From an uncultured Ruminococcus sp. (GTDB lineage Bacteria > Bacillota > Clostridia > Oscillospirales > Ruminococcaceae), in the NCBI GenBank assembly GCA_910576995.1, contig CAJTLC010000014.1, positions 1-64,000 of the forward strand: 64,000 nucleotides of DNA, written 5' to 3'. Positions 51,939-60,654 of this stretch are shown here, piece after piece (position 1 is the stretch's first letter; every line of letters begins with the position of its first letter). The translations under genes and the position numbers were made by a program. The notes under the pieces were generated by a model. It had not been told where the DNA came from. It worked only from the letters and a program-made list of their open reading frames with translations, and searched no databases.

Positions 51939-52899
51939 GATTTTTTCTCCCTTCGTTAAATTTTTCATATGCCTTTATAATATCCTGCACGAGCTTATGC
52001 CGTACAACATCTTTTTCAGTGAATCTGTGTATATTTATGTCCTCTATTCCCTTAAGAACTTTAACCGCCTCCACAAGTCCCGACTTCTTTGTATCAGGAA
52101 GATCGATCTGTGTAATATCGCCCGTTATAACCATTCTGCTCTCGTTTCCGAGACGCGTCAGGAACATTTTTATCTGTTCGGAAGTCGTATTCTGCGCCTC
52201 ATCAAGAATGATGAAAGCCTCGTCCAGAGTTCTTCCTCTCATATAAGCGAGCGGCGCAACTTCAATAATCCCCTTTTCCATATACTGCCCGAACCTGTCC
52301 GCGCCGAACATATCAAAAAGCGCGTCGTAAAGCGGCCGCAAATACGGATCAACCTTATCCTGCATATCTCCGGGCAGAAATCCCAGTTTTTCTCCCGCCT
52401 CAACGGCAGGACGAGTCAGGATTATTTTCTTTATCTTCCGTTCTCTGAAAGCCTTGACCGCCATTGCCACAGCAAGATAAGTTTTTCCCGTTCCTGCCGG
52501 TCCGATACCGAGAACTATAGTATTACCGCAGATAGCGTCGATATATCGTTTCTGACCTACAGTACGCGGTCTTACTACCTTGCCGGAAGATGTGATACAT
52601 ACGCCGTCTCCGCCAAGTTCTTCAAGCTGTTGCTCAGCTCCATCGGCAACCATTGATGTAACATAGCGCACAGTCTGACTGTTGAGCGGCTGTCCGTTCC
52701 TGCACATTTCCGCAAGCGCTTCAACAGCCTTTACAGCTTCCGAAAGCGACGGTTCATCGCCTATAAGTTTAATATTTCCGTTTCTGCTGACAACAGTTAC
52801 GTTGTACTGACGCCGGATATGCTGTATATTGCCGTCAAGCTGACCAAAAAGCATTGAAAGCTGCTCTTCGCTGTCTATATTAACAATTTTTTCTGCCAT
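51931..52899 (-). CDS. phoH: PhoH-like ATPase
   Basis: A 322-residue PhoH family protein (PhoL/YbeZ type). An N-terminal KH-like segment (IRRQYNVTVVSRNGNIKLIG) precedes the ATPase: Walker A GPAGTGKTYLAVAMAVKA near 137, GYLPGDM-like EAGEKLGFLPGDMQDKVDPY, Walker B AFIILDEAQNTT and the ITGDITQIDLP motif. It is linked to RNA metabolism and is nearly always encoded next to ybeY, as here, with overlapping reading frames. GGAG lies before the ATG. Confidence 0.95.
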   Translation of the reverse strand: MAEKIVNIDSEEQLSMLFGQLDGNIQHIRRQYNVTVVSRNGNIKLIGDEPSLSEAVKAVEALAEMCRNGQPLNSQTVRYVTSMVADGAEQQLEELGGDGVCITSSGKVVRPRTVGQKRYIDAICGNTIVLGIGPAGTGKTYLAVAMAVKAFRERKIKKIILTRPAVEAGEKLGFLPGDMQDKVDPYLRPLYDALFDMFGADRFGQYMEKGIIEVAPLAYMRGRTLDEAFIILDEAQNTTSEQIKMFLTRLGNESRMVITGDITQIDLPDTKKSGLVEAVKVLKGIEDINIHRFTEKDVVRHKLVQDIIKAYEKFNEGRKNHA

Positions 52900-52915
52900 T
52901 AAACGTTTTTCTCCT

Positions 52916-53422
52916 TTATTTTCCTATAATCGGAAACGCACCCGCATTTGCAAGAGAGGCGTTGGAATACTCGCTGATCCCAGTTACTTCCTTTATTACT
53001 TTCACATATTCGGGGAAAAATATTTCCTGCTCGGGCGATCTCAATTCAAGTTCAAGGATTGCAAATTCATTTGAAAAAGGATAAATATCAAGTTCAAAAA
53101 GCTGATCCATATATTTGAAACATATTCTCTTTTTACGGACAGGAACACAGTCCGACTTTTTTTCTTTAAGAAGTTTTTTGTAATCATCCGCGCTTATCTC
53201 ATATTCATTTTCCTTACGTGTCACAGCTGTTATAAACTTCTTCTCTGTATAAAAATAAATATCAGCGCCATTTTCAGTAATCTTTCTTACGCGCCGCTGA
53301 GAATCTCCGCTGCCGTTTTCAAGATATGTCTGCAAAATTTCGATCTGACGAATGATATCGAGCCGATCGCAGTCAGGATATTCCACAATAAATTTTCTTT
53401 CGATCTCAAGATCCTCTGCCAT
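52916..53422 (-). CDS. CYTH-domain protein
   Basis: A 168-residue single-domain protein of the CYTH family, the triphosphate tunnel metalloenzymes. The N-terminal LEIERKFIVEYP carries the signature ExExK. QRRVRKI, then EYEISADDYKKLL, FELDIYPF and AILELELRSPEQE supply the Arg, Lys, Asp and Glu residues that line the tunnel. Members hydrolyse inorganic triphosphate or thiamine triphosphate, or make cAMP; which applies is not clear. The ATG at 53,422 follows GGAGTGAT. It is the first gene of the phoH-ybeY-era-recO transcript. Confidence 0.88.
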   Translation of the reverse strand: MAEDLEIERKFIVEYPDCDRLDIIRQIEILQTYLENGSGDSQRRVRKITENGADIYFYTEKKFITAVTRKENEYEISADDYKKLLKEKKSDCVPVRKKRICFKYMDQLFELDIYPFSNEFAILELELRSPEQEIFFPEYVKVIKEVTGISEYSNASLANAGAFPIIGK

Positions 53423-53564
53423 TTTATCACTCCGTAAGCACAAATTAATATACGCATTTTCGGCTATATATCAAGATTTCTTCAATATATACCCATTATT
53501 TGCTGTCAGTCTGTCTTTCTGCCAAAGCCGTTTGCAAATTCATCAGCAAAACATCGTACAATAT

Positions 53565-53593
53565 ATTATACCGTAATTTTTGAATATTGTCAA
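53565..53593 (-). promoter_or_regulatory. promoter of the CYTH-phoH-ybeY-era-recO operon
   Basis: On the minus strand TTGACA (53,588-53,593) and TATAAT (53,565-53,570) with a 17-bp spacer, giving a leader of about 135 nt. Confidence 0.85.
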
Positions 53594-53708
53594 CAAAAAA
53601 ATGAAGTTTTTTATTTTTAATATGATAAATCTTCATAGTTTTTTACAAATCAACACATCAAGATACTGAACATTCTCAAAAATGATTTTGAAGAATTTAA
53701 TGCAAATC

Positions 53709-53737
53709 TTGACACATCAGATGAATTGCGATATAAT
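53709..53737 (+). promoter_or_regulatory. promoter of the OmpR-type regulator
   Basis: TTGACA (53,709) and TATAAT (53,732) with a 17-bp spacer, 52 bp before the start codon. Confidence 0.85.
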
Positions 53738-53788
53738 AAATAAGACCACGCAGAGTACGACTGACTGCTTTTCGGGAGTTGAATAAAA

Positions 53789-54466
53789 ATGAATAAAACA
53801 ATTCTTATTATTGAAGACGACGCGGGAATTAATGATATGCTGAATATTTTACTTCAGCAAAATGGCTATCGAACAATAAGCGCCTTTTCAGGTACTGAGG
53901 GAATACTTGTTCACAACGAAGACGTTAATTTGATACTTCTCGACCTCATGCTTCCCGGACGAAGCGGAGAAGATATAATACGCGAATTGAAATCAAAATA
54001 TAACGTTCCCATAATAATTATCAGCGCAATTCATGATGTACACAAAAAAGTTGATCTCTTTGCCCTCGGAGCTGATGATTATGTTACAAAACCATTTCAC
54101 AATGACGAACTTCTTGCACGGATAGATGCAAGACTCCGAAGCACTTCAAACCTGATCAAAACGGATATACTTATATATAAAGATATTGTGATGAATACAG
54201 CCGATCATTCGGTAAAATGCGACGAAATTACCATTGAACTTTCAAAACATGAATTTGCTCTTCTGGAACTTCTGATGAAACACCCCGAACACACCTGCAC
54301 CAAAAGTATGATATACGATACCGTCTGGAACTACGAAAATTCCGCCGACGACAATACTCTTAACGTTCATATCAGTAAAATCCGCAAAAAATTAAAAGAA
54401 TGCAATCCTTCTGAAGAATACATAGAAACAGTTTGGGGAATCGGTTATCGCTTGAAAAAGTCATAA
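53789..54466 (+). CDS. OmpR/PhoB-family response regulator, orphan
   Basis: A 225-residue transcription regulator. The receiver domain (residues 1-120) has the acidic pair IEDDAG, the phospho-acceptor Asp in LILLDLMLPGRSG, the Thr/Ser of IIIISAIHD and the Lys of DDYVTKPF. The C-terminal winged helix ends in NTLNVHISKIRKKLKE and VWGIGYRL. It resembles KdpE- and VanR-type regulators. No histidine kinase is adjacent on either side. The gene ends just before a family B repeat. Its position next to the CotH-dockerin gene may be incidental. Confidence 0.92.
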   Translation: MNKTILIIEDDAGINDMLNILLQQNGYRTISAFSGTEGILVHNEDVNLILLDLMLPGRSGEDIIRELKSKYNVPIIIISAIHDVHKKVDLFALGADDYVTKPFHNDELLARIDARLRSTSNLIKTDILIYKDIVMNTADHSVKCDEITIELSKHEFALLELLMKHPEHTCTKSMIYDTVWNYENSADDNTLNVHISKIRKKLKECNPSEEYIETVWGIGYRLKKS

Positions 54467-54471
54467 TGAAT

Positions 54472-54690
54472 TAGAGCGTGTTCACATAAAAATAAAATAC
54501 ACGTCTTTTCGGAAAATTTTGGCGACTACTGCGTTGAAAAATTTCACTATATGACCGAAGGGAACGCCCGTGGCGCGTCAGTATGCTTTCGCTTTTTCGC
54601 CTTGTATTCGCCAAAATTATGCTCGAAAATTACGCAGATATCAAAATCTTTGATTTTGCTCATCTGCGTATGCTTTAGGGTTGGTTTGAA
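54472..54690 (+). repeat. dispersed palindromic repeat, family B, second long copy
   Basis: Starts TTAGAGCGTGTTCACATAAA and shares the core at 42,531-42,660 almost base for base, then continues into CAAAATCTTTGATTTTGCTC shared with 36,450-36,500. Its first 65 bases recur inverted at 57,716-57,776, so the CotH-dockerin gene is bracketed by inverted copies. Confidence 0.8.
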
Positions 54691-54793
54691 AAATAGCTAT
54701 ATTCGGAAAAATGCACAGAAATTACTGTATGTTAGGAGAGAATCCGAAGGCAGGCTGTCGAATCCTTTTTATCTAAATTTGATAAAATCTGGG

Positions 54794-54822
54794 TTGACAT
54801 TTTAAATATAATGTGATATTAT
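54794..54822 (+). promoter_or_regulatory. promoter of the CotH-dockerin gene
   Basis: TTGACA (54,794) and TATTAT (54,817) with a 17-bp spacer, 65 bp before the start codon. Confidence 0.75.
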
Positions 54823-54886
54823 TAGAATATAAGTTAAAGCCTGTTTGTGATAATTTAAAATATTCAATGAAAAGAGATGATATCTT

Positions 54887-57448
54887 ATGCTGAATATTAA
54901 AAAAATAATTTCCATTTTCTGTGCTGCCGGAATAGGAATGACGCTTTCTACGACGCCTGCTCCCTTAGTAACAGCATCTGAATCAAATGAAATTGTGATA
55001 AATGAAATTTGTGCTAAAAACACATTCTTCGCCGCGCCTGACGGAGGTTTCTATGACTGGATAGAAATTTATAATCCATCATCAAAAAGTGTGGATTTAA
55101 GCGGATATGGTCTTTCTGACAAGATAGGAAACCCTTATAAATATACCTTTCCCAATAACAGTATAATCGGTGGAAAACAGCGATTAATCATTTTCTGCGA
55201 TTCACTGAATCCTCAAATCAACGGTTATTATACAGCCGCTTTTGGTCTTTCAACTAATGGCGAAACCGTAACTCTTACTGATTCTGAAGGAAAAACCGTT
55301 GATACCGTAACTTTCGGACAAATGCAGACAAATATTTCTTATGGACGTATTCCAGATGGTTCGGAAAATTTTGCTTTTATGGAAACTACTCCAAACGCTC
55401 CTAACGATGAAAAAAGTATTGTTTCAGTGGATGTACCTGAACCTGTGCTTTCAAATGAGGGCGGATTCTATTCTGAGGGATTTTCTCTTTCCATTGATGT
55501 TCCCAAAAACACAACGGTTTACTATACTCTTGACGGAAGTCAGCCTACTGTATCATCAAATGTTTATAGCTCTCCTATTGACGTAAGCGATATTTCTTCA
55601 TCTGAAAATAAACTCAGCGAAATAACAGACATTACAACTATGAAATATATTCCTCCTTCCCAACCAATTGATAAGGCTTTTATTATAAATGCCGTCGCTG
55701 TTGACGCAGAAGGCAACTGCAGCGATACTGTAACATCTTCTTATTTTATAGGCTATCAGAACAGGAATTCTTACTATCAGAATATGAAAGTTATTTCTAT
55801 TGTTACTGACAGTGATAATCTTTTTGACAATGAAAAAGGAATTTATATACAAGGAAATAATTATAACTATGATAATAAAGGACCGGAGTGGGAACGCCCT
55901 GCTTCTATGCAGATTTTTGATAACGGCACACTTCAACATACACAGAATGTAGGCATCAGGATACATGGCGGCATTTCCCGTGTATATTCTCAAAAAAGCT
56001 TTAATATCTATGCACGAAGCAAATATGGTGCGTCTAAGTTGGAATATGATTTGTTTTCCGGGAACTTGATAAGTGAAACTACAGGTAAACCGATCAAGAA
56101 ATTCGATAGCTTTATTCTTAGAAACGGCGGAGATTTCAGCGACTATTCACGCCTGCGCGACAAACTGAATCAGACTATTGTATCAGACAGGGATTTTCTT
56201 ACTCAAGGAATGGAACCTTGTATTGTATTTATTAATGGAGAATTTTGGGGACGTTATGAAATCACTGAAAAGATCGATGAGGATTTTGTGGACGCTCACT
56301 TTGATGTCGGAAAAAACAATGTTTGCATCATAAAGAATGAACAGCTTGAAGCCGGTGATGAAGAAACATTAAACGAATGGTCAGAGCTTTACAGCTGGAT
56401 ACGTTCTACAGATTTTTCAAGCGAAGCAAATTACAATGAGCTATGTAAAAAAGTTGATATGCAGTCTTTTATAGACTATGTAAGCGCTGAAATCTATTTC
56501 AATAATATGGACTGGGGCCGTAACAATATGGCTATGTGGAAATCTACAGTCATTGATTCTACAAATCCTTATGCAGACGGTAAGTGGCGTTTTATCTTAT
56601 TTGATACAGAATACTGTCAGAATCCATATGGCGATAAAAATCCGCCTGTAGATAAAGATTCTTTACATCAATTTTTATATGGAAACAGTTCTTCTTTTGT
56701 AAGCTGTCTGATGAAGGCAGCGATGAATAATGAAAACTTCAACGAGCAATTTTGTCGCACTTTTATGGATATGGCAAACAAAAATTTTGATAAATCACGA
56801 GTTTCCGAGCTTATAGATCAGTTTTCGGCTGAATATATTGACGCGATCGCTGATACTTACAAACGTTTTCCATCCCAAAAATCTGACGAATATAACGGTA
56901 AAAAAATTTTTTTGAATGCAATTAATTTGATAAATGGATTTTACCAAGGCAGATTTTCGTATGCTGCGAACTCATTGAAACAAAACTTTTCTCTTAAAGG
57001 TTCTCTTGCAAATATAACTATTAAAAATGACGATTCAATGGGAACGGTAAGAATAAATACTATTACTCCCGATCTGACTTCAGGCTCATGGAGCGGCAGT
57101 TATTATACGGATTTTCCAGTACTGCTGAGCGCAGAACCTAAAATCGGCTATACATTCTCTTACTGGGAAACATCCGACGGCAAGAAAATAAACAGCAATT
57201 CTACGAAAATTGAATTCAGCGGCGATCTCGCAGTTACAGCAGTCTACGAAAAAACTGATATGATTATCGGAGATATTAATGCAGACGGTAGTATTAATAC
57301 TTCTGATCTCGTTATTCTGCGAAAACATTTGCTTGCTGAAACTCCTCTCACTGCTGAACAAGCAGCCCGTGCAGATATCTGTACCGATGGAGTTATTGAT
57401 GTCTTCGATATGATTCTCTTAAGAAAAGCGTGCCTGAATCAGAAATAA
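54887..57448 (+). CDS. secreted CotH-family protein with lamin-tail, chitobiase-like and dockerin domains
   Basis: An 853-residue exported protein. Signal peptide 1-30; lamin-tail domain about 33-150 (INEICAKNTFFAAPDGGFYD, WIEIYNPSS); chitobiase/hexosaminidase C-terminal-like sheet about 185-275 (VYYTLDGSQPTVSSNVYSSP); CotH kinase-like domain about 300-640 (FILRNGGDFSDYSRLRDKLN, YEITEKIDEDF, WRFILFDTEYCQ); an InlB-like repeat (GYTFSYWETSDGKKI); and a C-terminal type I dockerin 790-850 (IIGDINADGSINTSDLVILR, DICTDGVIDVFDMILLRK). CotH kinases phosphorylate secreted proteins in spore coats. The dockerin should attach it to a cohesin scaffold. GAGATG precedes the ATG. Confidence 0.88.
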   Translation: MLNIKKIISIFCAAGIGMTLSTTPAPLVTASESNEIVINEICAKNTFFAAPDGGFYDWIEIYNPSSKSVDLSGYGLSDKIGNPYKYTFPNNSIIGGKQRLIIFCDSLNPQINGYYTAAFGLSTNGETVTLTDSEGKTVDTVTFGQMQTNISYGRIPDGSENFAFMETTPNAPNDEKSIVSVDVPEPVLSNEGGFYSEGFSLSIDVPKNTTVYYTLDGSQPTVSSNVYSSPIDVSDISSSENKLSEITDITTMKYIPPSQPIDKAFIINAVAVDAEGNCSDTVTSSYFIGYQNRNSYYQNMKVISIVTDSDNLFDNEKGIYIQGNNYNYDNKGPEWERPASMQIFDNGTLQHTQNVGIRIHGGISRVYSQKSFNIYARSKYGASKLEYDLFSGNLISETTGKPIKKFDSFILRNGGDFSDYSRLRDKLNQTIVSDRDFLTQGMEPCIVFINGEFWGRYEITEKIDEDFVDAHFDVGKNNVCIIKNEQLEAGDEETLNEWSELYSWIRSTDFSSEANYNELCKKVDMQSFIDYVSAEIYFNNMDWGRNNMAMWKSTVIDSTNPYADGKWRFILFDTEYCQNPYGDKNPPVDKDSLHQFLYGNSSSFVSCLMKAAMNNENFNEQFCRTFMDMANKNFDKSRVSELIDQFSAEYIDAIADTYKRFPSQKSDEYNGKKIFLNAINLINGFYQGRFSYAANSLKQNFSLKGSLANITIKNDDSMGTVRINTITPDLTSGSWSGSYYTDFPVLLSAEPKIGYTFSYWETSDGKKINSNSTKIEFSGDLAVTAVYEKTDMIIGDINADGSINTSDLVILRKHLLAETPLTAEQAARADICTDGVIDVFDMILLRKACLNQK

Positions 57449-57461
57449 GAGCTTGTGTTCA

Positions 57462-57587
57462 TTGGAACAAAAGAAGCTGAATAAAAATTTCTCATAGCAA
57501 GGCGGAGGAGGAAAGCGGGCTAACGCCCGGTGACGACGACAACACAGCTATGAGAATTTTTTATCAGCGAACTTGTTTTGATTTCAA
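57462..57587. repeat. palindromic element, family A copy 2
   Basis: The core at 57,476-57,568 repeats that at 42,856-42,950 with the same inverted arms (GCTGAATAAAAATTTCTCAT, then AGC) and the same GGAGGAAAGCGGGCTAACGC centre. The outer arms differ from copy 1 and are weaker. It directly follows the CotH-dockerin gene. Confidence 0.75.
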
Positions 57588-57665
57588 GTATGGCGACTAT
57601 ATAATTATTCTCTGATATCCATTGATTCCAGAAACAACTATTTGTACTCCTTTAATTTAATAGTA

Positions 57666-57702
57666 TAAAGCTGCCCTCCTGCTAAAAACAGGAGGGCAGC
57701 TT
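57666..57702. terminator. strong bidirectional terminator
   Basis: AAAGCTGCCCTCCTG pairs perfectly with CAGGAGGGCAGCTTT around a seven-base loop, followed by ATTTTTT. It lies between the CotH-dockerin gene and the convergent flippase. Confidence 0.9.
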
Positions 57703-57715
57703 TATTTTTTCTTAC

Positions 57716-57776
57716 GTCAAATATTTTTGGCGCAGTAGTCGTCGAAATTTTCCGAAAAGACATGAACACGCTCTAA
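57716..57776 (-). repeat. dispersed repeat, family B, inverted partial copy
   Basis: The reverse complement reads TTTAGAGCGTGTTCATGTCT, TTTCGGAAAATTTCGACGAC, TACTGCGCCAAAA, matching the start of the copy at 54,472. It ends at the flippase stop codon. Confidence 0.75.
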
Positions 57777-57777
57777 A

Positions 57778-59256
57778 TTACCTCAAAAGATGTTGAGAGT
57801 TGCTGACGTTCTTTCGTTTTCGTTTTGAAAAGCCAAAAAGTTTATATAAATTAAATCCTGCAATGAGAAAAAACAAAAAACTTGAATACACACAACAATA
57901 CTTCACATTAAATATAGTCAATAGGCATATTATTAGCATAAGCGTTGTATTAATAATATTTTTAGTAATGTCAACTGAAAATGGTACAAACCGCCTTGTA
58001 TCTATAAGTCTAATGAAATAGCATGAAACATAACTGATCAAAGTTGCTGTTGCCGCGCCGTAAATTCCAAATTTAGGAATTAAAATAATATTCAGAAAAA
58101 AATTGATACTACAGGTAATCATGCTTGTATAAAATGCATTTTTTGTTCGTTTTACAACAGTATAGATACTGTATAAAAACTCGCTCATGCAATTGAAAAT
58201 TGCCGCCGTAATTAAAAGTGGCGTATATATGTACACTGTACTGTATTCCGGGAAATTAGAACTGTTGATCAATATTATCGAAACAGGTTTTACAAACAAA
58301 ACCAGACCTGCCGAACCAATAAACAGAACCGATTCGTAAAATTTACACACCGTTCCATAGAAGACGCTGCTGTCAGGAGCATTATGTTCAGTGACAGCCG
58401 ACATATTCCATGCCTGGAAAAATATCGTCGAAAGCATTGAGATCAGATTTGGAATCTTTGCGGCTGCCGCGTAAAGTCCTGCAACTGACGAACCAAGTTC
58501 AACACGGTCGCTTCTCATGTTTCCTAAAAAGATTTGATCAGAAAAAGTAACCACTGTCCACATAACAATGGTAGGAACGAGTGGTAATGTAAAATGCAGC
58601 ATTTCTTTTCCCAGTTTCTTATCAAAAGCATTCCATACAAAGAATTTACGCAAGCCTGCTGCAAAAAAAAGAAAAATTGCCGAACAAGCGTCAGAAAAAA
58701 TCACAGACAGCATAAATCCTTCTACTCCCATTTCAAAATATGAAACAAATATCAGGCTGAACAGGAACAGGGTGAGGGTCGTGATGATCCCATCAAGGGA
58801 AAAAAGCTTGACAAAGCCTTGCGCTCTGATAAACTGGGAACACAACGAACGCATGGATGATGCCCAAATATAAACTATCAGCAAAAACGTATAGGAATTA
58901 ATAGGTTTTAAAAATGGAATCAACCTAAGGAAAGGTACAAATGCAGCCATCAACAGAAGTCCCAGAATCGTTATTATGCAACAGGTAGTAAAAATCTTTT
59001 TCTTATCATATTGCATATCAAGACCGAATCGAACGATAGCCTCCGTCAAACAAAATGTAAAAACAGGAAGAAGGAACAACGCTGTTATTTCTATCAGATT
59101 TTTGATGTAAAATTCAGTGGGCGTAATATGCTTGGTGTAAAGATTGTTTAATAAAAGAGATAAAATTTTCGAGCCGAAATTTCCTATTGCGAAAATGAAC
59201 GTATTAAGAGCAAGTATTTTGTATCTGTCTTTTTTTAAGCATATCTTCATGCTCAT
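57778..59256 (-). CDS. polysaccharide flippase, MVF/MOP superfamily
   Basis: A 492-residue membrane protein with about 12-14 helices, predicted to flip lipid-linked saccharides across the membrane. Typical features: an N-terminal NTFIFAIGNFGSKILSLLLN helix, a LFLLPVFTFCLTEAIVRFGL helix 2, a central VGLYAAAAKIPNLISMLSTI region, and helices near the C-terminus of the form FYTSMITCSINFFLNIILIP. This is the Wzx/RfbX-like pattern rather than MurJ. The ATG at 59,256 has AGGAA 11 bases upstream, a weak site. It follows the VanW-like gene after about 80 bp; an envelope glycan role for the cluster is inferred. Confidence 0.85.
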   Translation of the reverse strand: MSMKICLKKDRYKILALNTFIFAIGNFGSKILSLLLNNLYTKHITPTEFYIKNLIEITALFLLPVFTFCLTEAIVRFGLDMQYDKKKIFTTCCIITILGLLLMAAFVPFLRLIPFLKPINSYTFLLIVYIWASSMRSLCSQFIRAQGFVKLFSLDGIITTLTLFLFSLIFVSYFEMGVEGFMLSVIFSDACSAIFLFFAAGLRKFFVWNAFDKKLGKEMLHFTLPLVPTIVMWTVVTFSDQIFLGNMRSDRVELGSSVAGLYAAAAKIPNLISMLSTIFFQAWNMSAVTEHNAPDSSVFYGTVCKFYESVLFIGSAGLVLFVKPVSIILINSSNFPEYSTVYIYTPLLITAAIFNCMSEFLYSIYTVVKRTKNAFYTSMITCSINFFLNIILIPKFGIYGAATATLISYVSCYFIRLIDTRRFVPFSVDITKNIINTTLMLIICLLTIFNVKYCCVYSSFLFFLIAGFNLYKLFGFSKRKRKNVSNSQHLLR

Positions 59257-59335
59257 ACTCTGATCAGTTCCTGAGGAATTTGAGATGGATCGAACATGAC
59301 TTCCGAGTGGTTGTCCAAAATGAGATCATGTTTTA

Positions 59336-60121
59336 TCACACAACCGTTTTTTTATCTATCGTATCCCTGTATATCTTGGAAATTCGGAAATATCTGCTTC
59401 CTTCTTTTCGGAAATGATGATCTTCTTCCGTAATCGCATAAGAATAAGGAACATCCTTTTCACTTCGAAGTTCTGCATACAAAATATCATTGTCTACCTT
59501 TACAAGAATCTGGAAATCCTGATCGGTTCTGTTTTTAAATTGAAGATCAATATTATTATAACTTACAGATGTGCCTGAACTCATTGGAATGCGCTTTCCA
59601 TGATCGGGAGACAGCGCGTCGGAATGATAGTGAACTTCTGTTACTTCTAATGGACTGTGCAAAACAAGCAAATGTATTACATTTGCAAGATTACAAAGTC
59701 CGCCGCCAAGTCCTACAGTCAATCTTCCCTGCTCGATAACTCTTCCTTCTTTGTAACCGTTCTTTTTGCTTGTGCGTCCGACCAACCTCCAGAATGAAAA
59801 TTTTTCTCCCGGATGTAGAATAACTCCGTTTATATTTCCGGCTGCAATTGCAATGTTGGCGGATTTGTTATATTGGGTTTCAGGATCAATACCTTTTCCG
59901 CGTTTTATCAATCCTGCCTGATAAGCAAAAACCGGATTAGGAAGGCCTTCAGTTCTTTTCTCTTTCAGATAATTTTCACGGTGTGCAAAATTATAAACAG
60001 ATCGCTTTACGATCTCTTTTTTCGCAGATATTTTATAGCATAAAGGACTCACATCACAAAAAAGCAGTTCATGTTTCAGCAGCAGCGAGATCGTCTGAAT
60101 CATGTTACGTTTTTGTTCCAT
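59336..60121 (-). CDS. VanW-like protein
   Basis: A 261-residue protein whose C-terminal two thirds are the VanW domain: IAIAAGNINGVILHPGEKFS, FWRLVGRTSKKNGYKEGRVI, LTVGLGGGLCNLANVIHLLV, HYHSDALSPDHGKRIPMSSG. VanW accompanies some vancomycin-resistance operons, but most members are chromosomal and of unknown function. It has no signal peptide or membrane helix by eye. AGGAGG is correctly placed before the ATG at 60,121. Its start overlaps the end of the YqeG-like gene by 22 bases. No vanHAX-type genes are nearby. Confidence 0.85.
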   Translation of the reverse strand: MEQKRNMIQTISLLLKHELLFCDVSPLCYKISAKKEIVKRSVYNFAHRENYLKEKRTEGLPNPVFAYQAGLIKRGKGIDPETQYNKSANIAIAAGNINGVILHPGEKFSFWRLVGRTSKKNGYKEGRVIEQGRLTVGLGGGLCNLANVIHLLVLHSPLEVTEVHYHSDALSPDHGKRIPMSSGTSVSYNNIDLQFKNRTDQDFQILVKVDNDILYAELRSEKDVPYSYAITEEDHHFRKEGSRYFRISKIYRDTIDKKTVV

Positions 60122-60654
60122 TCTATACCTCCTAATCTTTGATAATATTTTGTCATGCGCCAGACAAACAACAGCAAAAACTCTAAATACCTCCTCCACC
60201 CGATCCAGAATTCACCGGGGGTTTTTATGAATTTCACCATAACAGAAGCAATTCCGCTGTTATTTGCGCCTAAAATATCCTTAAACATCTGATCGCCGAT
60301 TACGATCGCTTGAGATTTCGACATTTTCAGAATTTGCAGTGCATATAAATAAGCTGTCGGAGAAGGTTTGCCCGCATCGCATATATATGGCGTATCAATG
60401 CTTTTAATAAATCGTTTGGTGCGTTCTTCGTCATTATCTGTAATCAGGATAGTTTTAAATCCTATCTTATGTAACCTTGCAAAAAGTTCTTCAACCTGCG
60501 GCGCAGCATTTTCACCGTGGTGAACCAAGGTATTATCAAGATCGAACATCACTCCCCTGTATCCCATGTTATACAGCTTTTGATAATCAATAGAAAAAAC
60601 GCTTTCACAATATTCATATGGAAATAATCCTGTTATCATATCAAATTCACACAT
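60100..60654 (-). CDS. yqeG: YqeG-family HAD phosphatase
   Basis: A 184-residue HAD type IIIA phosphatase. Motif I is GVMFDLDNTLVHHGE near residue 35, motif II is TILITDNDEERT, the conserved GKPSPTAYLYALQIL holds the motif III Lys, and motif IV is VIGDQMFKDILGANN. In many Firmicutes yqeG sits beside aroE or yqeH; relatives act on phosphatidylglycerophosphate or small phosphates, so the substrate is open. It overlaps the genes on both sides (8 and 22 bases), so it is part of one operon. The C-terminal 35 residues are hydrophobic and aromatic and may touch the membrane. Confidence 0.88.
   Translation of the reverse strand: MCEFDMITGLFPYEYCESVFSIDYQKLYNMGYRGVMFDLDNTLVHHGENAAPQVEELFARLHKIGFKTILITDNDEERTKRFIKSIDTPYICDAGKPSPTAYLYALQILKMSKSQAIVIGDQMFKDILGANNSGIASVMVKFIKTPGEFWIGWRRYLEFLLLFVWRMTKYYQRLGGIEWNKNVT

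Noticed and set aside
59336..60121. VanW-like gene as a sign of vancomycin resistance
   Set aside because: No vanH, vanA/B ligase, vanX or VanRS pair is present; chromosomal VanW-domain proteins without resistance genes are common.
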